Shown here: in pieces, positions 18,635 through 28,284 of the stretch
Layout: the number at the start of each line of letters is the position of its first letter
How positions within the stretch are numbered: the first letter of the stretch is position 1
NCBI RefSeq assembly: GCF_001719165.1
Contig: NZ_CP017057.1
Coordinates: 2,604,001-2,668,000, forward strand
From: Erythrobacter litoralis
Lineage (GTDB): Bacteria; Pseudomonadota; Alphaproteobacteria; Sphingomonadales; Sphingomonadaceae
Reading direction: 5' to 3'
Length of the DNA: 64,000 bases
The notes under the pieces: model-generated
The model's input: the letters and a program-made list of their open reading frames with translations, nothing else
Told to the model about the DNA's origin: nothing
Database searches by the model: none
Translations under genes and position numbers: made by a program

Positions 18635-20263
18635 ATGGATCGCACTGCCATCAACCGCACCAAAGGTCCGGGGATCGGACCCAAGCTCGGTCTTGTCGTC
18701 ACCACTGCGCTCGCCAGCGCGGCTCTGGCCGGTTGCACCTCGACCGGTGCGCCGCCCGCCGAGACCTCCTTCACCAAGGCGCAGAGCGCGCTTGCCAAGG
18801 GCGATTCGGTCAAGGCGATCTCCCATGCCGAGGCCGCCGTCCTCGCCGAGCCGCGCAATCCCGCCTTCCGGGCGATGCTGGGTGCGGCCTATCTCGAGAA
18901 CGGCCGGTTCGAAAGCGCCGCGACGAGCTTCGGCGACGCGCTCGCGCTCGGTCATGAAGACCCGCGCACTGTGCTGAGCTTCGCACTCGCCAGCATCGCG
19001 ACGGGCGATTCGAAGACGGCAGTCGCCACGCTGCGCGAATGGGAAAACGCCATTCCGGGCGACGATCTGGGCCTTGCCTATGCGCTCGCCGGACAGCCCG
19101 AGCGCGGCATCCACGTGCTCACCAATGCGGTGCGCGCCGGCCTTGCGACGCCCAAGGCGCGGCAGAACCTCGCCTACACCTATGCCCTGGCCGGCAACTG
19201 GCGTGCGGCGCGCGTCATGGCGGCAGAGGACGTGCCCGCCGACAAGCTCGATGCGCGCCTGTCCGAATGGGCCGCGAATTCGGCGCCCGAAGACTACCGC
19301 GCCCGTGTCGCCGGCCTTCTGCGCGTGACGCCCGTGGCCGATAGCGGCCTGCCCGCGATGCTCGCCCTTTCAAACTTCCCGAGCCAGGAACAGAGGGTAG
19401 CCGAGGCCGCCGCAACGATCCCGGCCCCGGAAAAGCTCGCCGAGGCGAGCGAGACGGAGAAGCTGGTCTTCGCCCGCACCGATGATGCCGGGGAAAAGGC
19501 CGCGAAGGCTGAAAAGGTCGCAAAGGTGGCGCAGGTTGAGCAGGTCAAGCCGGCCGAAAAGGTCGAAACGATCGACCCGACCCCGGTGCGCTTCGCAGCG
19601 GCCGAGCCGCGCAAGGCCGCCAAGCCCGAGGCGAAGCCGGCTGCCAAGCCCGCCCCGCGTGTTTCGGACACGGTTCCGGCTGCTGCGCTCGATACTGCGG
19701 CGATGGCCAAGACCTCAGCGAAGGACGAAGCCGAAGGCGCCAAGCCCGAAGCAAAGCCGGCTGCCAAGCCTGCGGCGCGCGTCGCCGCTGCGAGCGGTCC
19801 GCGTTTCGTCTCCAATCCCGTCGTGCAGACCGTTCCCGCCGCCAATCCGCAGGCGAAGCCCGCGGCGAAATCCGCCCCCACCCGCATCGCGGCAAGCGCT
19901 TCGCAGCGCCGCATGGCCGCGACCGAAGCGGCGAGCGAGCCCGCTTCGGCAAAACCGTCGGGCGCGGACACCCATCTCGTCCAGCTCGGCAGCTGGGACA
20001 GCCATGAACTTGCCAAGGATGGCTGGGAAAAGCTCAAGCGCAAGTTCCCGCAGCTCACGGACCACGACGTCGTCATCACCGAGGCCCTCGTGAACGGGAA
20101 AACCTATTTCCGCGTCGCTGCGGCTGGCTTCGGCCTGTCGGACGCGCGGAGCATGTGCCGCACGGTCAAGTCCGGCGGAAGAGGCTGCTTTGCCTATGCC
20201 AAGACCAACCCGCCTGCGGGCGCGGTCGATCGCGGCGTGCGGATCGCAGCGCGCACGAAGTAG
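18635..20263 (+). CDS. Lipoprotein with TPR repeats and C-terminal SPOR domain
   Basis: 542 residues. The signal sequence ends in lipobox LAGC (Cys about 33), so it should be lipid-anchored. TPR-like repeats span about 45-220 (KAQSALAKGDSVKAISHAEA, PRNPAFRAMLGAAYLENG). A long Lys/Ala/Pro-rich linker with repeated AKPEAKPAAKPA units spans roughly 285-445, long enough to cross the periplasm. The SPOR domain follows (HLVQLGSWDSHELAKDGW ... FRVAAAGFGLSDARSM) with two Cys. Third gene of the ParA-like operon, ended by a strong terminator. TadD-like TPR lipoproteins are related in layout, but no tad genes are present. Confidence 0.85.
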   Translation: MDRTAINRTKGPGIGPKLGLVVTTALASAALAGCTSTGAPPAETSFTKAQSALAKGDSVKAISHAEAAVLAEPRNPAFRAMLGAAYLENGRFESAATSFGDALALGHEDPRTVLSFALASIATGDSKTAVATLREWENAIPGDDLGLAYALAGQPERGIHVLTNAVRAGLATPKARQNLAYTYALAGNWRAARVMAAEDVPADKLDARLSEWAANSAPEDYRARVAGLLRVTPVADSGLPAMLALSNFPSQEQRVAEAAATIPAPEKLAEASETEKLVFARTDDAGEKAAKAEKVAKVAQVEQVKPAEKVETIDPTPVRFAAAEPRKAAKPEAKPAAKPAPRVSDTVPAAALDTAAMAKTSAKDEAEGAKPEAKPAAKPAARVAAASGPRFVSNPVVQTVPAANPQAKPAAKSAPTRIAASASQRRMAATEAASEPASAKPSGADTHLVQLGSWDSHELAKDGWEKLKRKFPQLTDHDVVITEALVNGKTYFRVAAAGFGLSDARSMCRTVKSGGRGCFAYAKTNPPAGAVDRGVRIAARTK

Positions 20264-20288
20264 GCGCGCTTCACAATTCAGCGAGCCT

Positions 20289-20322
20289 GCCCCCGGAGCA
20301 CAACGCTCCGGGGGCATTTTTT
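20289..20322 (+). terminator. Intrinsic terminator of ParA-like/RHH/SPOR operon
   Basis: A perfect 11-bp stem (20289-20299 with 20305-20315, 5-base loop) is followed by A and six T on the + strand. It abuts the stop of the convergent pyrC-like gene. Confidence 0.92.
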
Positions 20323-21565
20323 ACTGGGTGTCGCCGCCCACGCGCACACCGCCCTTCAGCAGCATCCTCACCCGGCCCTCGGCGCCCTGGCGGTCGAAAG
20401 GCGTATTGTCTGCGGTCGCCTCCATCCTGCGCCGGTCGATGACCCAGGGCGCATCGGGATCGACAAGCGCGATGTCAGCCTCCAGACTCGGCTCGAGCCT
20501 ACCCGCAGGTACGCCCAGCAGGCGCGCCGGATTGGCCGCGAGCAGCTCGAAAGCGCGGGCGGTGTCGATCACGCCGTCGCGCACGAGATTGAGCGTCATG
20601 GCGAGCAGCGTTTCCGCCCCCGCCATGCCCGGCGCCGCATCGGCGAAAGGCAGGCGCTTGTCCTCCGGCCCGCACGGATCGTGGCTGCTGGTGATGACAT
20701 CGACAACGCCCTCGCCGATAGCAACGCGCGCGGCTTGGCGATCGGCTTCGCTGCGCAGGGGAGGCGAAAGGCGGGTGAAAGTGCGGAAATCGGCGGTGGC
20801 GAGGTCGGAAAGCATGAAATGCGCCGGGCTGATCCCGCAGGTCACGGCAACACCGCGCCGCTTCGCTTCACGCACGAGGTCAAGGCCGCGCGCGGTCGTC
20901 ACCTGCCTGACATGGAGCCGCGCCCCGGCCATTTCGGCGAGCGCAACGTCGCGTGCGATGGCGAGCGCCTCTGCCTCGGCGAGCGCGGCGGGCAGGCCGA
21001 GCCGGGTCGCTATCTCGCCCGCGGTCGCGGCGGCTTCGCCTGCAAGGCCTGCATCCTCGGCATGGCTCACCACGACGAGGTCGAGCATCGCGGCATATTG
21101 CAGCAGCCGTAGCATGACGCCGCTGTCGCCGATCCAGCGCCTCCCGGTCGCGACGCCGCGCGCGCCGGCTTCCTTCATCAACGCGATCTCGGCCAGTTCG
21201 CGCCCCTCCAGCGAGCGCGTCGCTGCGGCGAGCGGGTGAACCCACAGGTCGGGCTTGCCGCTCTTGGCGATGTGGCCGACCCGGCTCGGGTAATCGAGCG
21301 GCGGCGACTGGTCGGGCATCAAAGCGGCCCTTGTGATGCCGCCGAAATGGAATGCCGGCTTGTCGACCGCGAACACGCCGAAATCGACCAGGCCCGGCAC
21401 GACGAGGCGTCCGCGCGCCTCGATGATCTCATCGCCCTCCTTCGCTCTCACCTCGGGACCGAGCGCCTCGATCAGCCCGTCGACTAGCCGCAGCGAGCCC
21501 TCGGCAACGCCCTCCGGCGTGACCATCCTGCCGCCGATGATCGTGATGGGCCGCACCTGCTTCAT
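20321..21565 (-). CDS. Dihydroorotase-like protein lacking zinc ligands (PyrC'-type)
   Basis: 414 residues, ATG overlapping the pyrB stop (ATGA). The amidohydrolase fold is recognisable (VVPGLVD at 55-61; later [25 protein letters not shown]). The active-site HxH that should follow PGLVD is replaced by FGVFAVDKP, and the usual catalytic Asp region reads [11 protein letters not shown]. It therefore resembles the inactive PyrC' subunits that scaffold aspartate transcarbamoylase in, for example, Pseudomonas. Likely role: structural partner of PyrB in pyrimidine synthesis, with a true dihydroorotase elsewhere in the genome. Confidence 0.85.
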   Translation of the reverse strand: MKQVRPITIIGGRMVTPEGVAEGSLRLVDGLIEALGPEVRAKEGDEIIEARGRLVVPGLVDFGVFAVDKPAFHFGGITRAALMPDQSPPLDYPSRVGHIAKSGKPDLWVHPLAAATRSLEGRELAEIALMKEAGARGVATGRRWIGDSGVMLRLLQYAAMLDLVVVSHAEDAGLAGEAAATAGEIATRLGLPAALAEAEALAIARDVALAEMAGARLHVRQVTTARGLDLVREAKRRGVAVTCGISPAHFMLSDLATADFRTFTRLSPPLRSEADRQAARVAIGEGVVDVITSSHDPCGPEDKRLPFADAAPGMAGAETLLAMTLNLVRDGVIDTARAFELLAANPARLLGVPAGRLEPSLEADIALVDPDAPWVIDRRRMEATADNTPFDRQGAEGRVRMLLKGGVRVGGDTQ

Positions 21566-22599
21566 TCGGTCGCATCCCATCCATCGACCTCGCGCGCCGT
21601 CCGGGTCAGGATGTCGAGGCACGCCATGCGGACCGCAACGCCCATTTCGACCTGCCGGGTTATCAGCGAGCGGCCCACAAGGTCGGCGACCTCGCTGTCG
21701 ATCTCAACCCCGCGGTTCATCGGACCCGGATGCATTACCAGCAGGTCCGGGGAGGCGCGCTCAAGCCGCCGCGCGGTGAGCCCGTAGAGATGGCGATATT
21801 CCCGCGCCGAGGGGATGAACTGCCCGGCCATCCGCTCCGACTGGAGGCGCAGCATCATGACCACGTCGCTCCCCTCGATCGCGGCGTCGAAATCGTGGAA
21901 GCGCTCCGCCCCCATCGCCTCGATCCCCGCGGGCATCAGCGAGGGCGGCGCGCACAGGCGCACGGTGGCCCCCAGCGCCTGCAGGCACAGCAGCGAAGAG
22001 CGCGCGACGCGGCTGTGGAGGATGTCGCCGCAGATCGTGATCGTGCGCCCGGTGAAGTCCTCCCCGGCCTCGCCGCGCTCGGCCAGCGCATAGCGCAGTG
22101 CGAGCGCATCGAGCAGGGCCTGCGTGGGGTGTTCATGGCTGCCGTCGCCCGCATTCAGGACCGGGCAATCGACCTTGTCCGCGATCAGCTGAGTCGCCCC
22201 CGATGACCCATGCCGGATCACGATCGCGTCTGCGCGCATCGCGTTGAGCGTGATCGCGGTGTCGATCAGCGTCTCGCCCTTCTTCAGGCTCGAGGTCGAG
22301 GCCTGCATGTTGACGACGTCCGCACCCAGCCGCTTGCCCGCGATCTCGAATGACAAAAGCGTGCGGGTCGAATTCTCGAAGAAGGCGTTAATGATGGTGA
22401 GCCCTGACAGCAGATCGACGTGCTTCGAACGCTGACGGTTCAGTTCGACCCACTGTTCGGCCTGATCGAGCACGTAGAGAATCTCGTGCCGCTCAAGCTG
22501 GCCGATGCCGTTGAGGTCCCGGTGCGGAAACGCCGCCCGCCCCGCCGGAAAGCGGCCCCGCGACGGCGGTTGCTGCGGTGAAGACGGCGACGTGGTCAT
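21562..22599 (-). CDS. pyrB: Aspartate carbamoyltransferase catalytic subunit
   Basis: 345 residues from MTTSPSS; the family body begins near residue 25. Carbamoyl-phosphate motif STRTLLSFE, the lid segment [18 protein letters not shown] and HPGPMNRG are all conserved. The enzyme joins carbamoyl phosphate and aspartate in pyrimidine synthesis. The downstream gene, overlapping by four bases, encodes a degenerate dihydroorotase that probably forms a complex with it. An upstream in-frame ATG at 22662 exists but adds unconserved residues. Confidence 0.96.
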   Translation of the reverse strand: MTTSPSSPQQPPSRGRFPAGRAAFPHRDLNGIGQLERHEILYVLDQAEQWVELNRQRSKHVDLLSGLTIINAFFENSTRTLLSFEIAGKRLGADVVNMQASTSSLKKGETLIDTAITLNAMRADAIVIRHGSSGATQLIADKVDCPVLNAGDGSHEHPTQALLDALALRYALAERGEAGEDFTGRTITICGDILHSRVARSSLLCLQALGATVRLCAPPSLMPAGIEAMGAERFHDFDAAIEGSDVVMMLRLQSERMAGQFIPSAREYRHLYGLTARRLERASPDLLVMHPGPMNRGVEIDSEVADLVGRSLITRQVEMGVAVRMACLDILTRTAREVDGWDATE

Positions 22600-22791
22600 C
22601 AAGGCAACGCCTTTAGTCGAGCGCCATGCGCCGCTCAACCCATTCGCCTCGCGCTTTCTCATGGAAAGAGGCGCATCGGCGCACTACCTCCCGGTAAAGC
22701 ATCATCCGAAGGAACCGGCCCGTCCCGTCCCTCCGCCTACGGCAGGGACCATACGCGCCGACAAGAAAGCTGACGCAGCAAAGGGCCGCAT

Positions 22792-24690
22792 ATGAGTTTC
22801 GTGGGCAAGATCTGGAAGGTCCTGGTCGGGATCAAAGACGGGCTCGTGCTCGTCTTCATGCTGCTCTTCTTCGTCGCCCTGTTCGGCATTCTTTCCGCAA
22901 GCCCGAATCCCGGGCAGGTGCGTGAAGGCGCGCTCTATATCGATCTTGCCGGCTTCGTGGTCGAGGAACGCTCGCCGACCGATCCCTTCACCGCGATCCT
23001 TACCGGCGAGGCACCGGTGCGGGAATTCCAGGCCCGCGACCTGGTGCGCGCGCTCGATGCGGCGGCAGGCGATGACCGGGTCAAGGCGGTCGTGTTCGAC
23101 CTCACCATGTTCGCCGGCGGCGGGCAGGTCCACCTGCAGGAAATCGGCGAGGCTATCGAGCGGGTGAAGAAGGCGGACAAGCCGGTTCTCACCTATGCGC
23201 TTGCCTATGGCGACGATCACCTCCACCTCGCCTCGCATGCGAGCGAAATCTGGGTCGACCCGATGGGCGGCGCGCTCGTTAGCGGACCGGGCGGATCCAA
23301 CCTGTATTACGCCGACCTGCTCGACCGGCTGAGCATCAATGCGCGGATCTACCGCGTCGGCGAGTTCAAGTCGGCGGTCGAGCCCTATGAACGCAATTCG
23401 ATGTCAGCCGAGGCGCGCGAAAATCTCGAGGCGCTTTACGGCGCGCTGTGGGAGGAGTGGCAGGCCAATGTGAAGACGGCACGGCCAGCCGCCCAGATCG
23501 ACCGCGTGACAAGCGATCCGGTCGGCTGGATCGAGGCATCGGCCGGCGATCTGGCCGACGCCGCGCTCGATGCGAAGCTGGTCGACCGGCTCGGAAGCCG
23601 CGCCGAATTCGGCGAGCGCGTGGCCGAAATCGCGGGCGCGGATCGCTGGAACAAGCGGCCCGGCGCCTTCGCCAAGAGCGATTACGCGCCCTATCTCGCC
23701 GACATCGCGCCCGACCAGCCGGGCAAGGCAATCGGCGTCGTGACGGTCGCGGGCAATATCGTCGATGGCGATGCGGGGCCGGGCACGGCGGGCGGCACGC
23801 GCATCGCCGGCCTGCTCGACGACGCGCTTGACGATGATCTTGCCGGCCTCGTCGTCCGGGTGAATTCGCCGGGTGGCTCGGCCCTCGCCTCCGACCGGAT
23901 CCGCTCGGCGGTCCAGCGATACCGCGACAAGGGGGTGCCGGTGGCGGTCTCTTTCGGCAATATCGCCGCGAGCGGCGGCTATTGGGTCGCGACCGCCGGC
24001 GACAGGATCTTCGCCCAGCCCGAGACGATCACCGGCTCGATCGGGGTGTTCGCGGTGCTGCCCACTTTCGAACAGGCGGCAAAGCGGATCGGGGTCACTG
24101 CCGACGGTTTTCGCACCACGCCGCTTTCCGGCCAGCCCGATGTCATCGCCGGACTGACGCCCGAGGTCGACACTATCCTGCAGGCCACGGTCGGTGACAG
24201 CTACCGTGACTTCATCGCGCTCGTATCGAGATCGCGGGGTCTTTCGGTCGAAAGGGTCGATGCCATCGCGCAGGGCCGCGTCTGGGACGGCGGCACGGCG
24301 CGCCAGATCGGGCTCGTCGATCAATTCGGCGGGCTTGACGACGCGCTCGCATGGGTCGCCGCGCAGGCCGAGCTCGAGGAAGGCGACTGGCACCCGCGGT
24401 TTCTCGGCGAGACCGCGCCGCGCTATGATTCGCTCATCCGCCAGATCGTGACCGGTGCCTCAGCGCCCGCGGCGAACGCCGGCCGAGGCGCAGGCGGAGG
24501 CGATCTCTTCGCGCAGGCGGCCCGCCAGCGCGAAAGCCTGATTACCCGTATCGCCGCCGATGCGGAACGCCTGTCAGGTACACGCGGCGTGCAGGCCTAT
24601 TGCCTCGCCTGCCCGGGCGACACGCCAGGCGCAGCTTCGCGCACGGCAAAGGGCTGGGTCGAGGTCCTCATGCTGCTTTTCGCAAAGTAG
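22792..24690 (+). CDS. sppA: Signal peptide peptidase SppA, 67K type
   Basis: 632 residues, the long two-domain form. An N-terminal membrane anchor (LVFMLLFFVALFGIL, about 20-35) is followed by tandem Clp-like domains. The catalytic Lys193 (GEFKSAVEPY) lies in the first and Ser394 (AASGGYWVA) in the second, as in E. coli SppA. It degrades cleaved signal peptides in the inner membrane/periplasm. It is divergent from pyrB and lies directly upstream of the tRNA-Val gene into which the island is inserted. Confidence 0.95.
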   Translation: MSFVGKIWKVLVGIKDGLVLVFMLLFFVALFGILSASPNPGQVREGALYIDLAGFVVEERSPTDPFTAILTGEAPVREFQARDLVRALDAAAGDDRVKAVVFDLTMFAGGGQVHLQEIGEAIERVKKADKPVLTYALAYGDDHLHLASHASEIWVDPMGGALVSGPGGSNLYYADLLDRLSINARIYRVGEFKSAVEPYERNSMSAEARENLEALYGALWEEWQANVKTARPAAQIDRVTSDPVGWIEASAGDLADAALDAKLVDRLGSRAEFGERVAEIAGADRWNKRPGAFAKSDYAPYLADIAPDQPGKAIGVVTVAGNIVDGDAGPGTAGGTRIAGLLDDALDDDLAGLVVRVNSPGGSALASDRIRSAVQRYRDKGVPVAVSFGNIAASGGYWVATAGDRIFAQPETITGSIGVFAVLPTFEQAAKRIGVTADGFRTTPLSGQPDVIAGLTPEVDTILQATVGDSYRDFIALVSRSRGLSVERVDAIAQGRVWDGGTARQIGLVDQFGGLDDALAWVAAQAELEEGDWHPRFLGETAPRYDSLIRQIVTGASAPAANAGRGAGGGDLFAQAARQRESLITRIAADAERLSGTRGVQAYCLACPGDTPGAASRTAKGWVEVLMLLFAK

Positions 24691-24765
24691 CCGCGCAGCC
24701 AAAGGGGGTGCTTGCCAAGCGGGCGAGCACAAAGTAAACGCGCGCCCCTGTCCGACGCACCGGAC

Positions 24766-24840
24766 GGGCGCGTAGCTCAGTGGTAGAGCACACCCTTCAC
24801 ACGGGTGGGGTCGCAAGTTCAATCCTTGCCGCGCCCACCA
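24766..24840 (+). tRNA. tRNA-Val (anticodon CAC), island attachment site
   Basis: 75 bases including encoded CCA. Acceptor stem GGGCGCG/CGCGCCC, D-arm AGCTCAGTGGTAGAGC, anticodon stem CACCC/GGGTG around TTCACAC giving CAC for GUG codons, and T-arm CAAGTTCAATCCTTG. Its 3' portion (from 24791) is duplicated at 40953, so the integrated element restores a complete tRNA at its left end. Confidence 0.96.
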
Positions 24841-24841
24841 T
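24791..24841 (+). repeat. Left attachment-site repeat (attL), 51 bp
   Basis: Perfect 51-base copy of 40953-41003, covering the anticodon arm to the 3' end of tRNA-Val plus one flanking T. Sequences diverge immediately on both sides. Confidence 0.95.
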
Positions 24842-25037
24842 CTTTTCAATGACTTAGAAGAGATGGTCCGCATTTTTATGAAAAAATTATGGAAAAGACG
24901 CTGTAGAGTGCGCCTTGCTCCATAAGAGTGCCGGCTGCGTTCTGGCGCCATCTGCGGACTGGCGGTGTAGGCTTTGCCCGCCAATCATGCAGCGCCCGTT
25001 TCCGTTGTGAACCTTCAATCGAGCTGCCGCGTGCGCC

Positions 25038-26222
25038 TCAGTCGATGATCCGCTCCAAGCGCCCATCGCTAGGCGAGTATCGATACGATATGATCGATCG
25101 ATCTCGAATACGGTCGACAGCTTCATTGATGACCTGCAGCGGAATAGCGAACCATTCGCGCGGCTTCACCATGTGGCCGAACCGATCGGGTATCGAAAGA
25201 TCAAGCTGAGCCTCGGCGAACACCTTGTGCAGAAGGCTTTCAAGCTTCTGGCAGTTCACGCCATAAACCTTGTATGTCGCGACCACCTCGACACCAGCCA
25301 AGAGATAGGTCGAGCTTTTTTCGGCTCCGGATATTCTTGCATCGACCGAGCCGCTAGTCACTCCGATCTTGTGAACGACGTCGCGGTGCTCCGCTACGAA
25401 AGGGTGGTCGGACTTGCTTCTAAGCACATAGATCGTGCCCGCTTCCGCTTCGCCGTCTTCCGGCGTGTCCGCAAACAGAGGCCCTGGTGCCGGATCGGTA
25501 ATCCTGCGCCCTGCATCGTCGTCATGAAGCTGGCGCTGGAGCGACCGCATCAGCATCCCGCTTTCGGTGCCGTTGTCAAAGATCACGCGCAGCCGAGCAT
25601 CAGTGCGCCCTTGGGCGTTGGTGAAAATGTCTTCCATCTCGGCGACGTAAGTGATGAGCCCGCCGACGATGAAGAAAGCGCCCGGCCGAATTTCGGCTTT
25701 CAACTCGAAGGGCCGCGTCACCCGCGCGCCCGAAGCCAGCTCTTGCTTTACCTGCTCAAACAGTGGCTTGAACTTCTCGAAGTCGTGACACTTATCCCGG
25801 CGCGCTATCTCCTCGGCGGCTCGCTTTTCTTCGGCGGAGCGAACGTGGCGAAGCTGCGTAATGTCCTCTTCGCTTTCAACTGCGGACAGCTCGGAAGCCA
25901 GCGCGTCGACATCGAACTCGGCCTTCCCCTCAGTTCCGATGGAAGGCTGCTCAAGTAAACCGTGTTCATCAAGCTCCGCCAGCAACGCACGGCAGTCCTC
26001 CTGTGCGCGCAGGCGGTCGAGACGGACAGCGTAAAGCCGCTCGAATATGTCCCGGTCCTTGCCATGCTGAGGGGTGCGGCTCTGTTCTTCGAAAAAGCGG
26101 ACGATGTCCTCAAACCCCGCGATGATCCGCTCTTCGCGAGCCGTGTAAGCGGCTTGCTTCTTCTTTGCCGGAGCGAAATCGGCCAGTTCGCCGGCAAGGC
26201 CTTCTAGGTCTAGCTCACTCAT
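25038..26222 (-). CDS. GIY-YIG nuclease family protein (T5orf172/MUG113-type)
   Basis: 394 residues from MSELDLEGL. The N-terminal two-thirds is mostly helical and charged and is not recognised. The C-terminal domain (about 262-360) has a GIY-YIG pattern of the T5orf172 kind: TIYVLRSKS, HKIGVTSG with Arg296, Glu328 in KLESLLHKVF, and a terminal REWF. The fold cleaves DNA in homing and restriction enzymes. Its start overlaps the helicase stop by 8 bases, so the two are translated together and probably act together; this gene is the likely nuclease of the cassette. Confidence 0.8.
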   Translation of the reverse strand: MSELDLEGLAGELADFAPAKKKQAAYTAREERIIAGFEDIVRFFEEQSRTPQHGKDRDIFERLYAVRLDRLRAQEDCRALLAELDEHGLLEQPSIGTEGKAEFDVDALASELSAVESEEDITQLRHVRSAEEKRAAEEIARRDKCHDFEKFKPLFEQVKQELASGARVTRPFELKAEIRPGAFFIVGGLITYVAEMEDIFTNAQGRTDARLRVIFDNGTESGMLMRSLQRQLHDDDAGRRITDPAPGPLFADTPEDGEAEAGTIYVLRSKSDHPFVAEHRDVVHKIGVTSGSVDARISGAEKSSTYLLAGVEVVATYKVYGVNCQKLESLLHKVFAEAQLDLSIPDRFGHMVKPREWFAIPLQVINEAVDRIRDRSIISYRYSPSDGRLERIID

Positions 26223-28284
26223 AGCGCCCCTCTTCGCGGAAGCGCATAAAGGCTGCAGCACCTTCCGCAAGGCGCTGCTCCCATGCATCGGGCGAAGTGA
26301 CCGCAGGCAGGCGCCCGCGCTCCTTCTTGAACTTCACCGCCGCAGCGGCGAGGTCCTTCGCCTCCTCGGGGCTGATCTTCGTGCGCTTCGCAGCGATCGC
26401 AGCCTGCACCTGCTTGAGCGTGCTTTCGCTCATCGACTTTGCGAGGACGGCGTAGGCGGCCTGCCACGGGTTGATGCTGTCGATGAGGTCAACGTCGAGT
26501 TCCCGGACGTCCATCGCGTATTGCCGCACGCCCTCGAGCAACGCGGTGTTTGCCCGCTGCTCGCCATCAGCGGGATCGACGGCGTCCATCGCCAACGATT
26601 TCGCCTTCTGGGTCAGGTTGAGCGCAGCTATCGCGTGCTGGCGCACGGCTTCTTGATCCTCGGCGCTCAGGTCCGGGTAACGATCGCGAACGATAGCGCT
26701 CATCGCGACCTGGGTTAGTTCTTGCGGCGGGGTCTCTTCATCGAACATCCCGCGCTCGGCCACGGACTTCTTTTGCACAAAGGCCGCGATGACCTCGTTC
26801 AGGTCCTCATCGCAGATACGCGCGGCTTCAGGCGATTTGGGCGTGACGAGTCCGGCGATCTCGAAGTGATACTGTCCACGTTCCTCGTTAACGCCGACGT
26901 TCGCCTTGCCCTCCTGGTAGCCCTCAGGCCCGTAATCGAAATCAGGCAGTGGTCCGGCGTTCTTAGGGCTGAAGGTGAACCGCGGGGCAAGCACCTGCTC
27001 CATCAAAAGGCTGGCCGCGATAGCTTTAAGGGTGTCGTTGATCGCATCGGCCACGGCCGCTTCGGACGCATCGGGTTCGGCGATGAGGTTCGTGAAGGTC
27101 GCCGTCGCCTTGCCTGGTGCATCGCGAGTCGCGCGGCCGATGATCTGGATGATCTCGGTGAGGCTTGAGCGGTAGCCCACCGTCAGCGCGTGTTCGCACC
27201 AGATCCAGTCGAAGCCTTCCTTTGCCATCCCCAACGCGATGATGATGTCGACGTGGCCACGATCGTTCTTGTGTGCCGGGTCCTTCAGCGCCGCCAGCAC
27301 CTTCGCGCGTCGAGCCGGATCGCTGTCATCCACCAGATCGGCGATCCTCAGCACGCGGCCATCCGGCATGGCGACGAGCTCGAAGCCGGTCACGGGGTCT
27401 GCGCCCGTCCACTTGCCGAGGTAGTGGAGGATCTCGTTGACCTCGCTCACCTTGTCCTTCGTGCTCTCCCTCGCATTGACCGAAGGGATGTGCACGATCG
27501 TCTTCAGCGCCGGGTCAAGGCAATGCTCGATCGCCTCCAGATACCGGCCCGTGTAGAAGAAATAGCCGATATTGAGCGCCTTGAGGTGCTGATAACCGTT
27601 GAGCTGCTCGTAATAGGTATAGGTGACCGGCTCGAACTTCGCCTCGTCCTCCGGGGTCAGCACCGGCACGGCATCGCCGCGGAAATAGCTGCCGGTCATC
27701 GCCACGATATGCACCTTGTCGCGGGCGATGAACTCCGTGAGCTGATTGCCGAGCCGGTTGTCCTCGCCAGCAGAGACGTGGTGGAACTCGTCCACGGCGA
27801 TCAGGCGATCGTCGAACGCCTCTACGCCGAACCTCTCGACTGCGAAGCGGAAGGTGGCGTGGGTGCAGACCAGCACCCGGCCCTCACTTTCGAGGAACTG
27901 GCCGAGCGCCTTGATCTTGGACGGATCGGCCTTCTCGTCATCCGCGCCCAGCGTGTTGCACAGGTTCCACTTCGGCTTCACCGCCCAGTCCGCCCAGAAG
28001 CCGTATCGCGACAGCGGCTCGTCCCCGAAGCTGCCGCCGATCGACTTCTCGGGCACCACGATGATCACCTGGCGCAGCCCCTGATTGTGCAGCTTGTCGA
28101 GCGCGATGAACATCAGCGCGCGGCTCTTTCCCGAGGCCGGCGGCGACTTGATCAGCAGGTATTGCTCGCCGCGCTTGTTGTAGGCGCGCTCCTGCATCGG
28201 GCGCATACCCATCTCGTTCGACTTGGTCGAGGCACCGTTACGTGCGGTCTGGAACGATACGGCGGGGATGGGCTTGGTGGTCAT
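26215..28284 (-). CDS. DEAD/DEAH-box superfamily 2 helicase
   Basis: 689 residues. Helicase motifs in order: Walker A PPASGKS (48-54), motif II DEFH (165-168), motif III MTGSYF (196-201), motif V IIALGMAKEGFDW (about 348-360) and motif VI QIIGRATRD (380-388). The layout is that of restriction-type ATP-dependent translocases; the C-terminal 300 residues are helical and unassigned. No nuclease motif is visible in it. ATGA overlaps join it to the membrane-anchored gene upstream, and it overlaps the GIY-YIG gene downstream. Probable DNA translocase of a methylation-linked defence cassette. Confidence 0.85.
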   Translation of the reverse strand: MTTKPIPAVSFQTARNGASTKSNEMGMRPMQERAYNKRGEQYLLIKSPPASGKSRALMFIALDKLHNQGLRQVIIVVPEKSIGGSFGDEPLSRYGFWADWAVKPKWNLCNTLGADDEKADPSKIKALGQFLESEGRVLVCTHATFRFAVERFGVEAFDDRLIAVDEFHHVSAGEDNRLGNQLTEFIARDKVHIVAMTGSYFRGDAVPVLTPEDEAKFEPVTYTYYEQLNGYQHLKALNIGYFFYTGRYLEAIEHCLDPALKTIVHIPSVNARESTKDKVSEVNEILHYLGKWTGADPVTGFELVAMPDGRVLRIADLVDDSDPARRAKVLAALKDPAHKNDRGHVDIIIALGMAKEGFDWIWCEHALTVGYRSSLTEIIQIIGRATRDAPGKATATFTNLIAEPDASEAAVADAINDTLKAIAASLLMEQVLAPRFTFSPKNAGPLPDFDYGPEGYQEGKANVGVNEERGQYHFEIAGLVTPKSPEAARICDEDLNEVIAAFVQKKSVAERGMFDEETPPQELTQVAMSAIVRDRYPDLSAEDQEAVRQHAIAALNLTQKAKSLAMDAVDPADGEQRANTALLEGVRQYAMDVRELDVDLIDSINPWQAAYAVLAKSMSESTLKQVQAAIAAKRTKISPEEAKDLAAAAVKFKKERGRLPAVTSPDAWEQRLAEGAAAFMRFREEGRYE

